From contig NC_016478.1 in the NCBI RefSeq assembly GCF_000226095.1, positions 1,540,001 to 1,604,000 of the forward strand: a stretch of 64,000 bases of DNA, in the 5' to 3' direction. The notes beneath the pieces were generated by a model. That model was not told where the DNA came from, ran no database searches, and saw nothing but the letters and a program-made list of their open reading frames with translations. How positions within the stretch are numbered: the first letter of the stretch is position 1; each line of letters begins with the position of its first letter. Positions 11,419-22,951 of this stretch are shown in pieces. Position numbers and translations under genes: made by a program. The DNA comes from Thermothelomyces thermophilus ATCC 42464. Lineage: Eukaryota; Ascomycota; Sordariomycetes; Sordariales; Chaetomiaceae.

Positions 11419-13367
11419 CTGTACTCCGTCATGTACAGTATATGTAGGTGCTCTCAACGGATAACTTTTGTCGAGTCATGGAGCTTCAAGTCCGCTTCTG
11501 GGCATTGAGACTCTGTTGAAAAGGACCTCTGAATCAAGACTTTGCTTGTTCGCATCGGCACACCAATCTCCCCTCTGGCAGATAAACGCCCACGTCTGCT
11601 TCCGTCCAACCACGAGGGAAGGTACAACTACCAAAACAACACGCCTTCCAACAGCTGAGTTTTGGGCCTTCAAATCTGTCCTCCATGTAACTGACGAGTG
11701 GAAGAAAATGTCCTCCAGGGCCAGGCATCGCCTCCGCAGAGGACGCGAGACTGCTCAGGTTCCGGCGTCTCATGATCAAGTTTTAGAATAACTCACGGCC
11801 CTGAAGGTTCAGTCGCGTCAATAACTGCCTTGCAGTACAGAGATGATGTGACAGGCGTTGGTTGGACGAACATGTATGTACATGCTTTGAGTTACGAGGT
11901 CTAGTCGACTGTATCGATCGTGCTCTGTTTGCCTGCTAAACCGGCTCCTCGTCGTGTCAATAACTCCTTTGGGGGCTGTGGCAACGCCATCCAAACCAGA
12001 CCCAAGTTTCTGGCTCGTCCATGAGTAGCTCACCGGTCTGAACACCTCCTCCCATGAGAAGCAAGACCTACAGGAGCTTGCAGCGGGTACATCCCCCCAC
12101 TTACATCGACAAGACTGGCAGGTAGACATACTTTCGTACCGACGGCATTACGAACCGTCCGTCACGAGTCCGTGACCTTCGTCAATCTTATGGTAGAGAA
12201 TTGCCGTAGAGACCTAGGGCATGTTAAGGCCCCATGTTGCTGCTCCCTTAAAACTCAGTCGAATGATGGTGAAGCTCGCGCGGATCTCGCCATCACATAC
12301 AGGATACCAGTCGCAGCTGGAAGTGTTGATATGGTCGCAAGACTCTTCTTGGACTAAGGAGAGTGGGGAAGAGCAGGTGGTGCAACTCGACCTTCCGGCG
12401 CTTGATGGCACCGCAGAAACCGAGCGATGGGTGAAAGCCGTTGAGCGCTTGGGAGGTCATGACACACAGGCACCATTGACATCAATTTCCAGATGGAGTG
12501 GCTCAGCAGGTTTGATGGGGATGCGAGCTGCTTCTCGGGAATCTTCTTTCCATACGACGTTGACAAGCGGACATAGACCTTAAATCTCAAAGCCGAGCTC
12601 ACGATAAGCTAACCAGCAGCATGCCACATCACACACAATCATCCTTTGGAATGCGCGCAATCTTAGCCTGAATCCTGATTGCTTTCATGCAGAATCTGGA
12701 CGTCCCTCTATCTCGGAATACCTGATTAGGCGTGAACAAGCAGAATGGAGCGAACTCTTCCTCCAATGTACTTCAGATGAACCATGCCTTGAAGGAGGGA
12801 AAACGACGAAAAACCCTCTAAAGAAACGAGAATCTTTACTCCACTGCCAGATCATGGTATCCTGAATGCCATCCTCTTGGTTAATCTGCCGCTGAAGTCA
12901 TCAGATATGGGGGTAAAGGGCGGAACTGTTGCGGCGGGCGCTGAGGGGCGTCGGCGTTTGACTGTGGCTTGCCGTATTTGGCAATTTTTGAGGTTGACTG
13001 ATATGCTGAGAGAACCGGGAAAAGGGCCTGGTTTTATTGCTGAGCGCGAGATACAGCCGGGTACGAAGGTACAGTCGGCCGGCAGGCCCCACTGTCTTGA
13101 GTTCGCTCCTAGCGGGTCGCAGTTCAATGCCTGACCAGATGTGGTGGGGTGGTACATATCCAGTACAGTACTTATAAGAAAAGCTAGACGACGCCGCATC
13201 TCAACGGCTGAACGAGGTAGGCCGGATAGCGCCTTTACTACCATCCAGTCGATGTGATTAGCCATTCACAAGCGCCATCGCCACAAGTTGCGGAACATAC
13301 CACAGCCCATCAACCAAGCAAGGCCCAGAGAACGAACGCCAGCCCCAAAAAATCCCATTTCCCAAAC
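11417..13367. other. Gene-poor stretch between the transposon and BRX1
   Basis: About 1.95 kb with normal base composition, unlike the AT-rich transposon beside it. Short frames of up to about 140 codons occur on both strands (for example 12,203-12,600 and 12,852-13,265), but I recognise no domain and see no convincing splice structure. GTAC-type palindromic words occur at 11,417-11,450, 11,866-11,882 and 13,159-13,168. The right part contains the BRX1 3' UTR. A decayed gene cannot be excluded. Confidence 0.5.
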
Positions 13368-14446
13368 CTAAGCAAACAGCTCCCGGGTATCTAATCCAGT
13401 CTGATCCTTCTTCTGGCCATCTATCAAACCCAGGTTCCTCTTCCGCGCCAGCGTATCCCTCTGTTGCTCCATCCGGGCCACATGCCGGCTCGCCTTCGCC
13501 CGCCGCAGCTCGGCGCGGATCTTGTTTGGCGAGATGAAGCGCTTATTTTCGTAAATGATCGGTCCGCCGAAAGCGCCCTCTTGAATGACAATCGGCGTAA
13601 GCACGAACCGGGGCCCGATCTCGACCAGGCTGATGTCCGTGTCCCTGCCGCCGCCCTTGCCCTTGCGCCCGCTGTGCTTCTCTTCGCCCTCGCCGTTATC
13701 GTCGTCGCCGCCGCCGCCGTCGCCCTTAACCTTTTCGACCTCCCGGATCTCGTAGTTGCGGACCCAGATCTTGCCATCCGCCACGCTGAAGCCCATGACG
13801 TGATCAATGAAGGGCTTGGACTTGCGCGCGCCCTGCGGCACGCCAAAGATCTGTAGGAAGATCTCCTTGATGACGCGCAGGTAGGGTTCGGACTCGAAGG
13901 CGCCGTCAAAAGAGAGGATTGGTCGTGAGCCCTTGAGGCAGTTCCCCGTGAAGTGCAATTCTTCCATTGTGTGCACTAGGCGCTGGTCTCAGCAACCATG
14001 TTCTCGCTCCGATCCAACCCACACAAACTCGGACGACTCACAATTCTGGGCATAAAACTTGACGGTAGGACCGTTTGGTACTTTGCTGAACCACATGTAC
14101 AGATCCTTCCCTTTCCTCGCCTCGAAGAAGAGCACGTTGTTGCAGTTGTAGAGTTCGGCCAACTCGTTGAGCTGATAAAGCTTAGACTTGGAGTCAAACT
14201 TGGCGTCTTTCCGCCCATGCGGGAGCATAGCTGCTAAGTCATTGAGGAGATGTCGGTGCCTAATCCCCCAAGTCAGTCAACGAACCGCCGAGATGCAATG
14301 GCTTTCAATGCGAACCTGTAGGTGACGCCTCGCGACGAGAGGATGAGCACTCTCTGCTTGTTTTTCCTTTCCACGGTGCCATTGTTCTCTGTGTCCTTTT
14401 CGGCCTTGGACCCGCTCTTGGATAACGACTTGTATACTGCCGCCAT
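13368..14446 (-). CDS. BRX1: Ribosome biogenesis protein BRX1 (Brix domain)
   Basis: A nucleolar factor for maturation of the 60S ribosomal subunit, binding pre-rRNA through its Brix fold. Exons are 14,446-14,316, 14,259-14,042 and 13,975-13,368, giving 318 residues. Both introns restore the family sequence exactly: SSRGVTYR joins HRHLLNDLAAMLPHGRKDAK, and KFYAQN joins LHTMEELHFTGNCLKGSRPI. Donors are GTTCGC and GTGAGT, with acceptors GATTAG and CCTAG. Characteristic blocks include CNNVLFFEARKGKDLYMWFS and the late ISPNKIRAELRRAK. An Asp/Gly-rich acidic insert (about residues 196-222, GGGGDDDNGEGEEK) interrupts the second half of the domain and is probably lineage-specific. The start ATG at 14,446 gives the usual basic N-terminus MAAVYKSLSKSGSK. 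With TSR1 and UTP7 it is one of three ribosome assembly genes in this window. Confidence 0.95.
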
Positions 14447-15175
14447 CTCGTCGGCTTATCTTTTGAGGTCTTGTTTGGTTTGAGTTGTTCTTGGCGGGGC
14501 CCGATTAACAACCCGTCGCGAGGCGATGCAAGCAAATGGGACGAAAAAAAGTTGAACGGCCGAGCGCGCCCCACTCAATGATAAGCCTTATCGCATTCTC
14601 GCCGTTTCGAGCAGGCGGTCAGCATCCAGCCCGTGTGCCCCTGTGCAGAGTCCGAAACATGAAACAGGGAGCGAGCCCTGAAAAAAAAGCTGTGGCAACC
14701 GCCGTTGAAGAGTGGCTAGATGGCCGAATGAGGGTGAGACGGCGAAATGAAGACGGTGATCAAAAGACTGGCAGCGTCGAGTCACTCAAGTTGCCCTCTG
14801 CCCCTCGCATCCCTCGGACCCCGCCAACGAGGTATGTATATGTTGTCAAATGGCAAAACTTGTGCAGACCCGGATCTCGACCTGCGACCCGATATCAGGT
14901 ATTACCAACGCTGGGCCCGTTTCACCTAGTGTGACTGCTTCGTAACCCATGCACCGAGGGTGGTGAGAACCACTGCAAAAACCCCAAGAACCAGCACACG
15001 TAGAGCACCAAAGGACAAAACGAACAAGACTAGAATACCCCCCTCCCCCTCTCTGAAGAAATTCATCCTCCAACGTCCCAAAGGTGCAGCAGATCCGTGT
15101 CCCCCATGGCCATAAGAAGTTCCCCAATTCGTATCAGACATAAGTGACGCCGTGTAATCGTGCCGGGCCAAGATA
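14447..15175. other. Intergenic region between BRX1 and the Rab GTPase gene
   Basis: About 730 bases. The left end is the BRX1 promoter and the right end is the Rab 3' UTR. No gene or structured element is seen. Confidence 0.55.
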
Positions 15176-16125
15176 TTAGCAGCAGCTCTTATCCTCCTTC
15201 TTCGCCCCCTCTTGGCTAAGGGAGATGTTATTGCCTTCCCTCGGGTCGAACTTCTTGCCGACGTCTGCCCCTTCCTCCGCCAGGCTCTTGCTCGACACAA
15301 TCTGGTAGATGGCTGCAGCGCAAAAGTCAGCTCAAGTGGTGGAGCGCGGGGGAGGAGCGATACGAGGGGGGTTTCATACAAGTCAGGATGTTCTGGAAGG
15401 CCAGATCGACGTTGGTCGCCTCGAGAGCCGATGTTTCGATGAAGGAGAGCCCATTTTCGCCTGGTAACGGATCAGCTTTCGCTCCCTTGACTGCCCATAG
15501 CGGCGCCGCCATCACCACGAATGGCGCAGGAAAACCTACTGGCAAAGTTCTTGCCGTCCTCTGTCGGCACGGCTCTCAGGTGCCGCTGATCAGTCTTATT
15601 GCCCACGAGCATAATGACGATGTTGCTGTCCGCGTGATCTCGCAGCTCCTTCAGCCACCGAGTCACGTTCTCGAACGAGAGACTCTTGCTGATGTCGTAG
15701 ACGAGCAGCGCACCGACGGCACCCCGGTAGTAGGCAGACGTAATGGCGCGGTATCGCTCCTGACCAGCAGTGTCCCAGATCTGCGCCTTGATTGTCTTGC
15801 CGTCAATCTGGATCGACCTCGTGGCGAACTCAACGCCGATGGTCGACTTGGAGTCTAAGTTGAACTCATTGCGCGTGAATCGGCTAAGCAGGTTGGATTT
15901 TCCGACACCCGAGTCTCCGATCAAGACCACTAAAAACAGGAAACCAGAGTATCAGCCGACTGTTCGTGCAGCAATTATGGGAGCAGGAAGCGCATCTGTT
16001 GATGTGGCTAGGCACCTTTGAATAGGAACTGTCCAGGCAGGTCAGGTTAGCGCAACGCCCGCGCATAACGAACACAAAAAAGTCAGCATAAATCGGTGGC
16101 TTACATCGTACTCGTCGTTGGCCAT
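15176..16125 (-). CDS. ypt3: Rab11/Ypt3-family small GTPase
   Basis: A prenylated GTPase that controls traffic from late Golgi and recycling endosomes to the plasma membrane, important for hyphal tip growth. Exons are 16,125-16,105, 16,028-16,016, 15,929-15,540, 15,460-15,380 and 15,312-15,176, giving 213 residues. All G motifs are present: [11 protein letters not shown] (P-loop), the switch-[31 protein letters not shown] (Rab-specific switch II), GNKTD, and [14 protein letters not shown]. The C-terminus KSCC ends in two Cys, the geranylgeranylation site. The [10 protein letters not shown] effector region fits Rab11 rather than Rab8. Exon 2 is only 13 nt and encodes the FLFK strand before the P-loop. 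The intron after it has a weak GTGCCT donor but is required to join FLFK to [12 protein letters not shown]. Confidence 0.94.
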
Positions 16126-17515
16126 GGTTGTGGTGAGAGATTATACGCGAGACGTGGTAGACTAGTGCCGCGAAATGTCGATGTGTTTGTGCTTTGTGTA
16201 GGCTGGTTGATGTCCAGGGAGAGTCAGGAGGATTCTCGGTGCGGCTCGGTGGGCCGTTGGCTCAAGCTGCAGCTGACAACGAGTGGCACTGCAGTGCCAA
16301 GGGGTCTGGGCTGACTGTCTGTGAGACACAGCTCTGGTTGTCTCGTGTATTCCGTACATACGCTACGGATAAACAATGTATCGAGTAGGCGGGAGATTAG
16401 ACGAATCTAAAATGGCAGCTTTTGTGAACACAGATTCAATGCAAGGTTATGCCCAGTCGTACTCGTACAATATCTCGGGAGTTCAAGGTCTACATCAGTG
16501 GGAATATCACGTGCATAAGATAGAAGTGGTACATATCCGGATTGGGGAAGCAGCGTCTTCACCACTAGGGACATAGGCGAAACTTTAACCGCTGCCAAGG
16601 CATGATCTCGTCCTCCTTTATAGATAGGAGGTATTTACACTCAAAGAACCATTGGAGGTCATTAGCTGTCCTATTTCAGGTCCTGTTAACATTCCCAGCG
16701 GAAGTAAAAGTTAAGTCCATGAGATGCTCTCTGCCTTGGGTTGGATAACGCCGAGTGCGGGGTGCGCAATCAATGTTCGCTCATTTGATTGGCTGATAAC
16801 CGTCTCCTGCTTTGAAAGCTTCACCTTTTCGCACCCCCTAGTTCCCAAAACACTCCTGCTCATAACCCCACCGATTCGAATCGTCTAATTAATTCCCAAG
16901 CTTGCTACCTTACGCTGGGAACCTCAACGTGAGGTATCAATCAAGCTTCGAATAAATTTGGCGTAAGCGCATCGCTGTAAGTGAACAATTTTCACACCTA
17001 AGCCCTCAGTTCTATGGCCACCTTGTTAATGTTAGGTTATCTTAAGATCGCAGGACTATTTTTCTCCCTAGGGCCGAAACTCATAAACCCCATAATCGAA
17101 CAAACGCGCGTCTACTTCCAATAGACATCGAGAGGAGTTCTGTGAGGAGCAACCAGTGTATTTAATCCGATCAACAAGCTGCTCAATTCTCTCGATCCGT
17201 CAGCGACACTAGATCTCAACATTGGGAGCACTCTAAAATCAATCGATTGGCCTGCGACCAAAAAGAGTAATTGACTACGGGTTTCCTTGTCCGCCTACTA
17301 GAAATAAGCAATACCAACTAACAAGCTAGCCCGTGCACAGACCGAGCTGTAATTAGCTGGTTACTTCACCCTAGTCAAAGGTGATCACAGCCCGAGATCT
17401 TTCCTTTCTTTCCCAGCCTCTTTTGGCCCAATTCCACACAGACCACCGAGTCCGGCCCTCTAAATGTGAAGACGCATCCTTGACTTACCGACTATAGGCA
17501 GTAATTAGAATTGCC
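16126..17515. promoter_or_regulatory. Divergent intergenic region, ypt3 and chromodomain gene
   Basis: About 1.4 kb between two divergently transcribed genes, so it holds both promoters and 5' leaders. It is AT-richer than the coding flanks, with a CT-rich tract just before the chromodomain gene start (about 17,400-17,460). A TTCCGTACATAC word lies at about 16,348. No gene is seen. Confidence 0.55.
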
Positions 17516-20500
17516 ATGTTCCAGGTCAACCCTAAGGCCTCGTTTAGGCCAGCTGCTTCCGACAAAGATGATAGCGATGACAGCATCTCCGTGACATCAA
17601 CAGTTTCACTTCATGACCCCGACCAAGAGTACGTCGTTGAGGCTATCCTGGCTGAGCGGCAGCATACAAATGGGACAATGTACTACCTAATTAAGTGGGA
17701 AGACTACCCACTCCACGAAAGCACATGGGAACCCGAATCGAATCTCGGCCCCGAACTCAAGGCCCTTTGGGAAGAGGAAAAAGCGAAGCATGCCACCGGC
17801 GAATTGGAGCCGTTCGATATCCGGATATTCGAGGAAGCGCAGAAGCAGGCAAGGAAAGAAAAGCTAGAGCGTCATCACCGCCGAAACCGAAAACGGAAAA
17901 GATTGGGGTTGCCACTGACGTCTCCTTTCAACACGGATTCAAGTGACGAGGAAGCTGAGGAAGAAAGCGGAATTGAGACTTCCGGTGCTGATGAGCCTGT
18001 GAAGGAGGCGCTACGTCAGAGTCAACAAAGAGCTCGTAAACGGGCACCGAGCCCCAAGCCTGCAAGCGTCTCAGCCGCAGGGCCGCTGATTGGCAGCTCC
18101 CGACGACTCAGCGAAGGGGGCCGACCCAGCTCCGTTGTCTGGGAGGCGCAGACAGACTTGTCGTCGGCAGTCCCCGAAAGGAGGCAACCAGTGCCCTCGC
18201 GGACTGGTTACCAGGGGTCAAGTAACAAGTCAGCGAGCACAGCTACTCCGGATACGGCGCCGAAATCAAACGGCAGACCTGCCATTGCCCTTGCAACCAC
18301 GACGGCACCCCCGCCTAGACCGTCTGGTACCAGTTCTCGCAAGACTTTCACAGCCAAGAAAAGCGCGGCACAACCAACGGGTAATATCTTTACGAGCGGC
18401 AAGACAAGAAAACCCCGGGCTAGCCTGAAAGACTCAATGTCGGATCCCACAAAGGACCCAAAATTGTTCCGCAAGCATCGCCAGCGTTGGCAGGTAAGCG
18501 ATTCAACCCAGTTGCGCGTTCTCTAGGTTAATATAGCCGAACCGTTTATGCCCTCGAAACCATTTCCCCTTCGACCTATTTTCTCCCCCGAAGCTGCTTC
18601 TCATTCCATAATCATTAACTCGGTCTTTGACAGGCCTACAAGAGGAGTAGGGATAAAGAAGATCTCCCTCCACTCGATGTCTCAAGATTAGAACTTTATG
18701 ACCTGCGCAGAACACAAAGTCTTAGCGCACAAAGCCCGGGAGGTTTTGCCATGAGCCCTGCCAGGGTACTACCCTCGCAGCAGGAAAACGATCATGGTCC
18801 GCCGTTAGGACATTCGCAAGCACTCACAGCCACCATCGACGACCCGATGCCGGCAGTTCCAGGCGCAGAGGCGGCACACCAGAAAAAGAAACGGAAGTCT
18901 GTCCGTTTTCAGGTCTCGGACGACTCCGAGAATCTATACGCTTTCGTCCAAGAATCCGAACAGGCAGACCATGACAGCCCAGTCGCCCAAGGACGTTCGA
19001 AACCATCTCCACTTCCTTGTCAACTACAGGAACCCGGCTCGGACGGGTCGGCACCCGTCCCAGACAGCCAGGATTCAGACAAAACATTAGTGCTCGGCAA
19101 ACTCTTGGTCGAAGCTACCTTCACTGGCCTCCCTCGAGAATCGTCAAGCGAACTTTCGTGGCTCCCGGACTTCCTTGCGAGGAAGACGCTAGACTTTAGC
19201 CATACCTGCTTCTCTGGCAACGCTGCTGCTAAGTTCAACTCCCTACTTAAGGATCGGTTGGCAAGTGGAACAATCACGTCGAAGGACACAGATCAAGCCA
19301 TAATAGCTCGTGTGGCCGACAACTTGACAGTCCGTTTGTTGGCGCTTTACTATGGCCAAACAGAGTACAATGTCCTGGTTTATCCGACAAAATGCGACGA
19401 GTGGAAATCAATATTGTCCGGTCTTGTGCCTGCAGGTCCATCCGAGGCGATGCTAGGATATCTCATATTCGCCTCGCCTGAAGATTGCCGACGCATGTTA
19501 CCGTCGCCGATCCCTTCTCTGCAATTTCAATCGCAAATAATTGAGCAGCCGAGGCCGAACGCCGGCGTTCAGAACGGCCTCTCTGCGCGGGAGCTGCTAC
19601 TCAAGCGCCTTTTTGATTTTGACTACAACAAGCTTCTCCCGACAGTGCTTTTAGAGAGGCCGCTTGCTGAGCATTACTTCTTCCTAGCGATCCCGAAAAC
19701 GAGGAAGGAGATTGAATATACACTCTGTCACTGGCTCCGCGCACGAAATCCAAAGTGCCAGATCTTCACAAGCCAACAGTCAGGGGGCTGGGACGCCTTT
19801 CGATCTGTTGTTGAAACCATACCTGGCGTGGTCATCATCCACGAGATGCTGGCGTGGAGCCTGCGCCGGTTTCCAAATCTCGCTCGGTATCTTGTGAGCA
19901 GGAATGACGAATATTGGTGTATCTCTGAGCCCGTCGATGGTCTACCGCTTTACCCATCCATATCGGTGGCCCAGTGCCCGGCACCTCCGGGGGATGTGCG
20001 GCTTACACGACTCTTTCCGTATCGTACCGTATTCCTTCTCACGCCTAGCTTCCTAGTGTCCGAACCCCGGCGCTCGCTCGAGTTCTTCGAGTGGTTCACG
20101 AGCCAATGGGTTGGGAAATTTGCCTACCGACTGGTCACTGCCTACAATATTCACGAATATCTGTCAGAGTTGGCCGAAGACAAGTATCGGGCTCGGGAGG
20201 AGATGCTGAAATGCCCAGGCAACACACAGCCCGATATTGAGGCGAATCTCAGGGGCTTGACGAGGGACGACTGCAGCTGCAGATACGCAGTCGCTAACAT
20301 GGCCGCCGACCTGCATCTTACGAGATTGCTACACGCCGGCGCTGAGGCGCAAGACGAGGACAATAGCTCACTAATATATGCTGACCCGTCAATCGATCCG
20401 AACGATGAGCAGAGTTTGGTCAATTGGTTTGGCTGGTGGGCAACGTTGCGAGCCGATCAGTTCCGCAAATTCCACGTTATCGGCTCGAGCCAGTCAATGA

Positions 20501-22167
20501 AGCTACATGGGTGCGGGAGGGGAGAACGGTTCGTCCGCATCCCCAAGTATTCCAAGGTCACGCTGAACGATCCCGATGCGGTTTTGGAAGTTGTTCAAGA
20601 AATGAACGACCAGGCCGACACAGCAAAAGCTAGCACGCATAACCATGACGAGTCAAGCCTGCAAATGCCCTCCGACCGTGTTAGCAGGCCGAGGTTCAGA
20701 GACGGCCCGTGGTCGTTCCGAAGCAATCTCATCCGGACGGAGGATAGCGAGTGCTTTGCTGACTACCTTAGCAGCCTGACTAGATTGCCTGGCGGCAAGT
20801 CGCTATGGGGACTGTACAAGTTTCCTGTCTCCTGGTTCGACTTGGAAATGGCGACGCATTTTGGGGACTTTTCTGCGAGGTATTCCCGAATCCACGACTG
20901 GTTTAAGTTCACCTTCCCGTTTGGCAGGTCCGCAACGGATTCCGCAGCTCAGAAATGGGGGGAGAAATACAACACCTACGTTGGCTTTTTCTATACCATC
21001 ATCGACAGGGAGTGGGACTATCCCGACGTTGTGCCTCCGCAGAAACCACTGGAGCGCCACCCCTGGATCGCCGTCTACCGGCCTGTCAACCCCCACAGGA
21101 CACCATACACACGGTGTGAGGTCATCATATGGGACCCGGCCGCGAGGACCAGGTACCCGAACGGGCAGGCGCCGGCGGAGAAGGACCTCATCTTCATGCA
21201 GCGGCAACTGATTCAGCACGTTCGCTACCACTGTGACGAGAAGAATCACGGCACATGGCTCGACCAGGTGTGGTACGGCGGCTGGGACTGGCCGGCCGAG
21301 TGCGACTCGGAGTATCCAATCGACGTGACCCTGCTCTTCCTCCAAAAAATGCTCATCGGCATACGCGAATACCTGCCAGCGCCGGAAATCGTCATGGAGG
21401 CAAGAGGGTGGAAACGGGTAGCCCTTGGCCCTCCCTTCGACCCTTCGCCAGAACCCTCAAGACAGCAATCCGACTCCCGCTCCTTCCCGTCTGATAACAC
21501 AAGCGACACCGACTCCTCGAGCCTTTTTGTCGATCAGCACCATCACCAGACGAATGACGAACACTTCGCTATGGACCTCGCCGATGTCCGACCATCAATC
21601 AGCGGCAACGGCGGCAAAGCAAACTCAGAAGAAGGGGAGGACGCCGAGATCGACCTGGCCGAGTACGACGATGAGCAAATCCGGGTCATCTTCCACCCAC
21701 CACGTGGCAACAACCACAGCCAGAGCCGCCTCCGCAACGCCTGTTCCTCCCGTGGCGCCCCGCCGTTCCGATCAAGGTGTATCAACCGCCTGTATGAGGA
21801 AGCCAGGCTCGCGAGGGCGCGCAACGGCGGCGGCGGCGGCGGCGGGGACGGCGACGAAGGCGTCACGCACATGCGGTATACGTTCGTGCCAACCCTGGAC
21901 TGGTACCGCGAACAGCAGGCCGAAGGCCGCGGGTTTGCGCACGTCAACGTCGATTCGTGGGAAGGGATCTTTGGCCTGTTGAAGATTGGTAACGGAGGGA
22001 GTAAGGGTAAAGGAGCTGGGGGTGGGAGTGCGACTGCGACTGCGACGGCGACTGCGAGCGGAGGTGGGGGCAAAAGCAGCAGTCGCGGCGATGCGGGCGT
22101 GGATGGGGCCAGCACTCGGACTCGTGGAGGCGCGGACTCAGGTTGGGAGTCAGCCGGGTCTGGGTAG
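17516..22167 (+). CDS. Large chromodomain protein (1503 aa) with an uncharacterised C-terminal region
   Basis: A probable reader of methylated histone tails. Exons are 17,516-18,493 and 18,634-22,167. The 140-bp intron has a GTAAGC donor and a TTTGACAG acceptor and keeps phase 0. The chromodomain spans about residues 37-95 (EYVVEAILAERQ, YYLIKWEDYP, ESTWEPESNL). It contains the three aromatic cage positions expected for binding methyl-lysine: Tyr39, Trp61 and Tyr64. A basic disordered linker follows (about 120-400). A large folded-looking region (about 440-1230) has conserved-looking aromatic blocks such as LYKFPVSWFDLEMATHFG, HPWIAVYRPVNPHRTPY and LDQVWYGGWDWPAECDSEYP. I cannot assign this region to a named domain. 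The tail is Gly/Ala/Thr low complexity encoded by GGC and GCGACT repeats. It is 8.6 kb from hda-1. A role with HDA-1 in heterochromatin, as for Neurospora CDP-2, is inference only. Confidence 0.9.
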
Positions 22168-22951
22168 GCTAACGAGAGTCTAGGGAAGAGGGGGGGGTAG
22201 TGTTTAGTTAGTGGGGTGGAGGTAAGGGTCAGACGGTCGTTGACTTCCGGAAGGAAGAGCGGGTTGGAGGAGATGATGAGGGGTCATTGTCAGAGAAAGA
22301 ATGTCGGGAAAGCTGTTGAAACAGCTTGCACGGGAGTATTGCGAGAGAAGATGGAGGAACGAGCAACACCAGGGTCGATGCCCAATCAACGCGTAATTAT
22401 GGGCCATGCTGGCTCCTTATCGGTCACCGGCACTCAAGCTGCGCATGAGCTTTACAGTGAGCGGGTCGGCGGAAAGACCAACTCTTGGAGATGGGCGCAT
22501 CATCTCCTTTGACGAAGGTCTAAGAGGCCCGTTCCTGGGAAGGGCTCTCTTGCGGCTTCTTTCTCGAATCCCCCGAGACCGCCCTGCCTGTCACATACAA
22601 TACCGGTTCAGGGCACATAGAAGGAACTTCCAAGGTTTCAGTTTTTTTTTCTTTTTTTTCCCTCAGCTCCAATGTCACGGTGTTACTCACATTAATCGTT
22701 ATTCACTTGCGGAACATAGTACCTTAATCTACCTTACTCGGGCTACATACCAGGCGAACAGTTGTTATATCACACCTGCTACACCAACCTACTGAGTCTA
22801 CAAACACGGTGATCAGTCCAAAGCACTTTTGTGCTCGTTCAAAGAATCGAAATCTAAGCCTAGGCCTCACGCTGATACAGACAGAATGAGTTATTAATTA
22901 TTCAGGAATCTAATTCTGCGAACTCGCCGGTTTCAGATGGTGGCTTCCTAC
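22168..22951. other. Convergent intergenic region
   Basis: About 780 bases between converging stop codons. It holds both 3' UTRs and a T-rich run at about 22,640-22,662. Nothing else was recognised. Confidence 0.55.

Noticed and set aside
14000-14040. Read-through of BRX1 exon 2 ending EHGC
   Set aside because: A GTGAGT donor at 14,041 and the CCTAG acceptor at 13,976 give the exact family junction AQN-LHTMEELHF.
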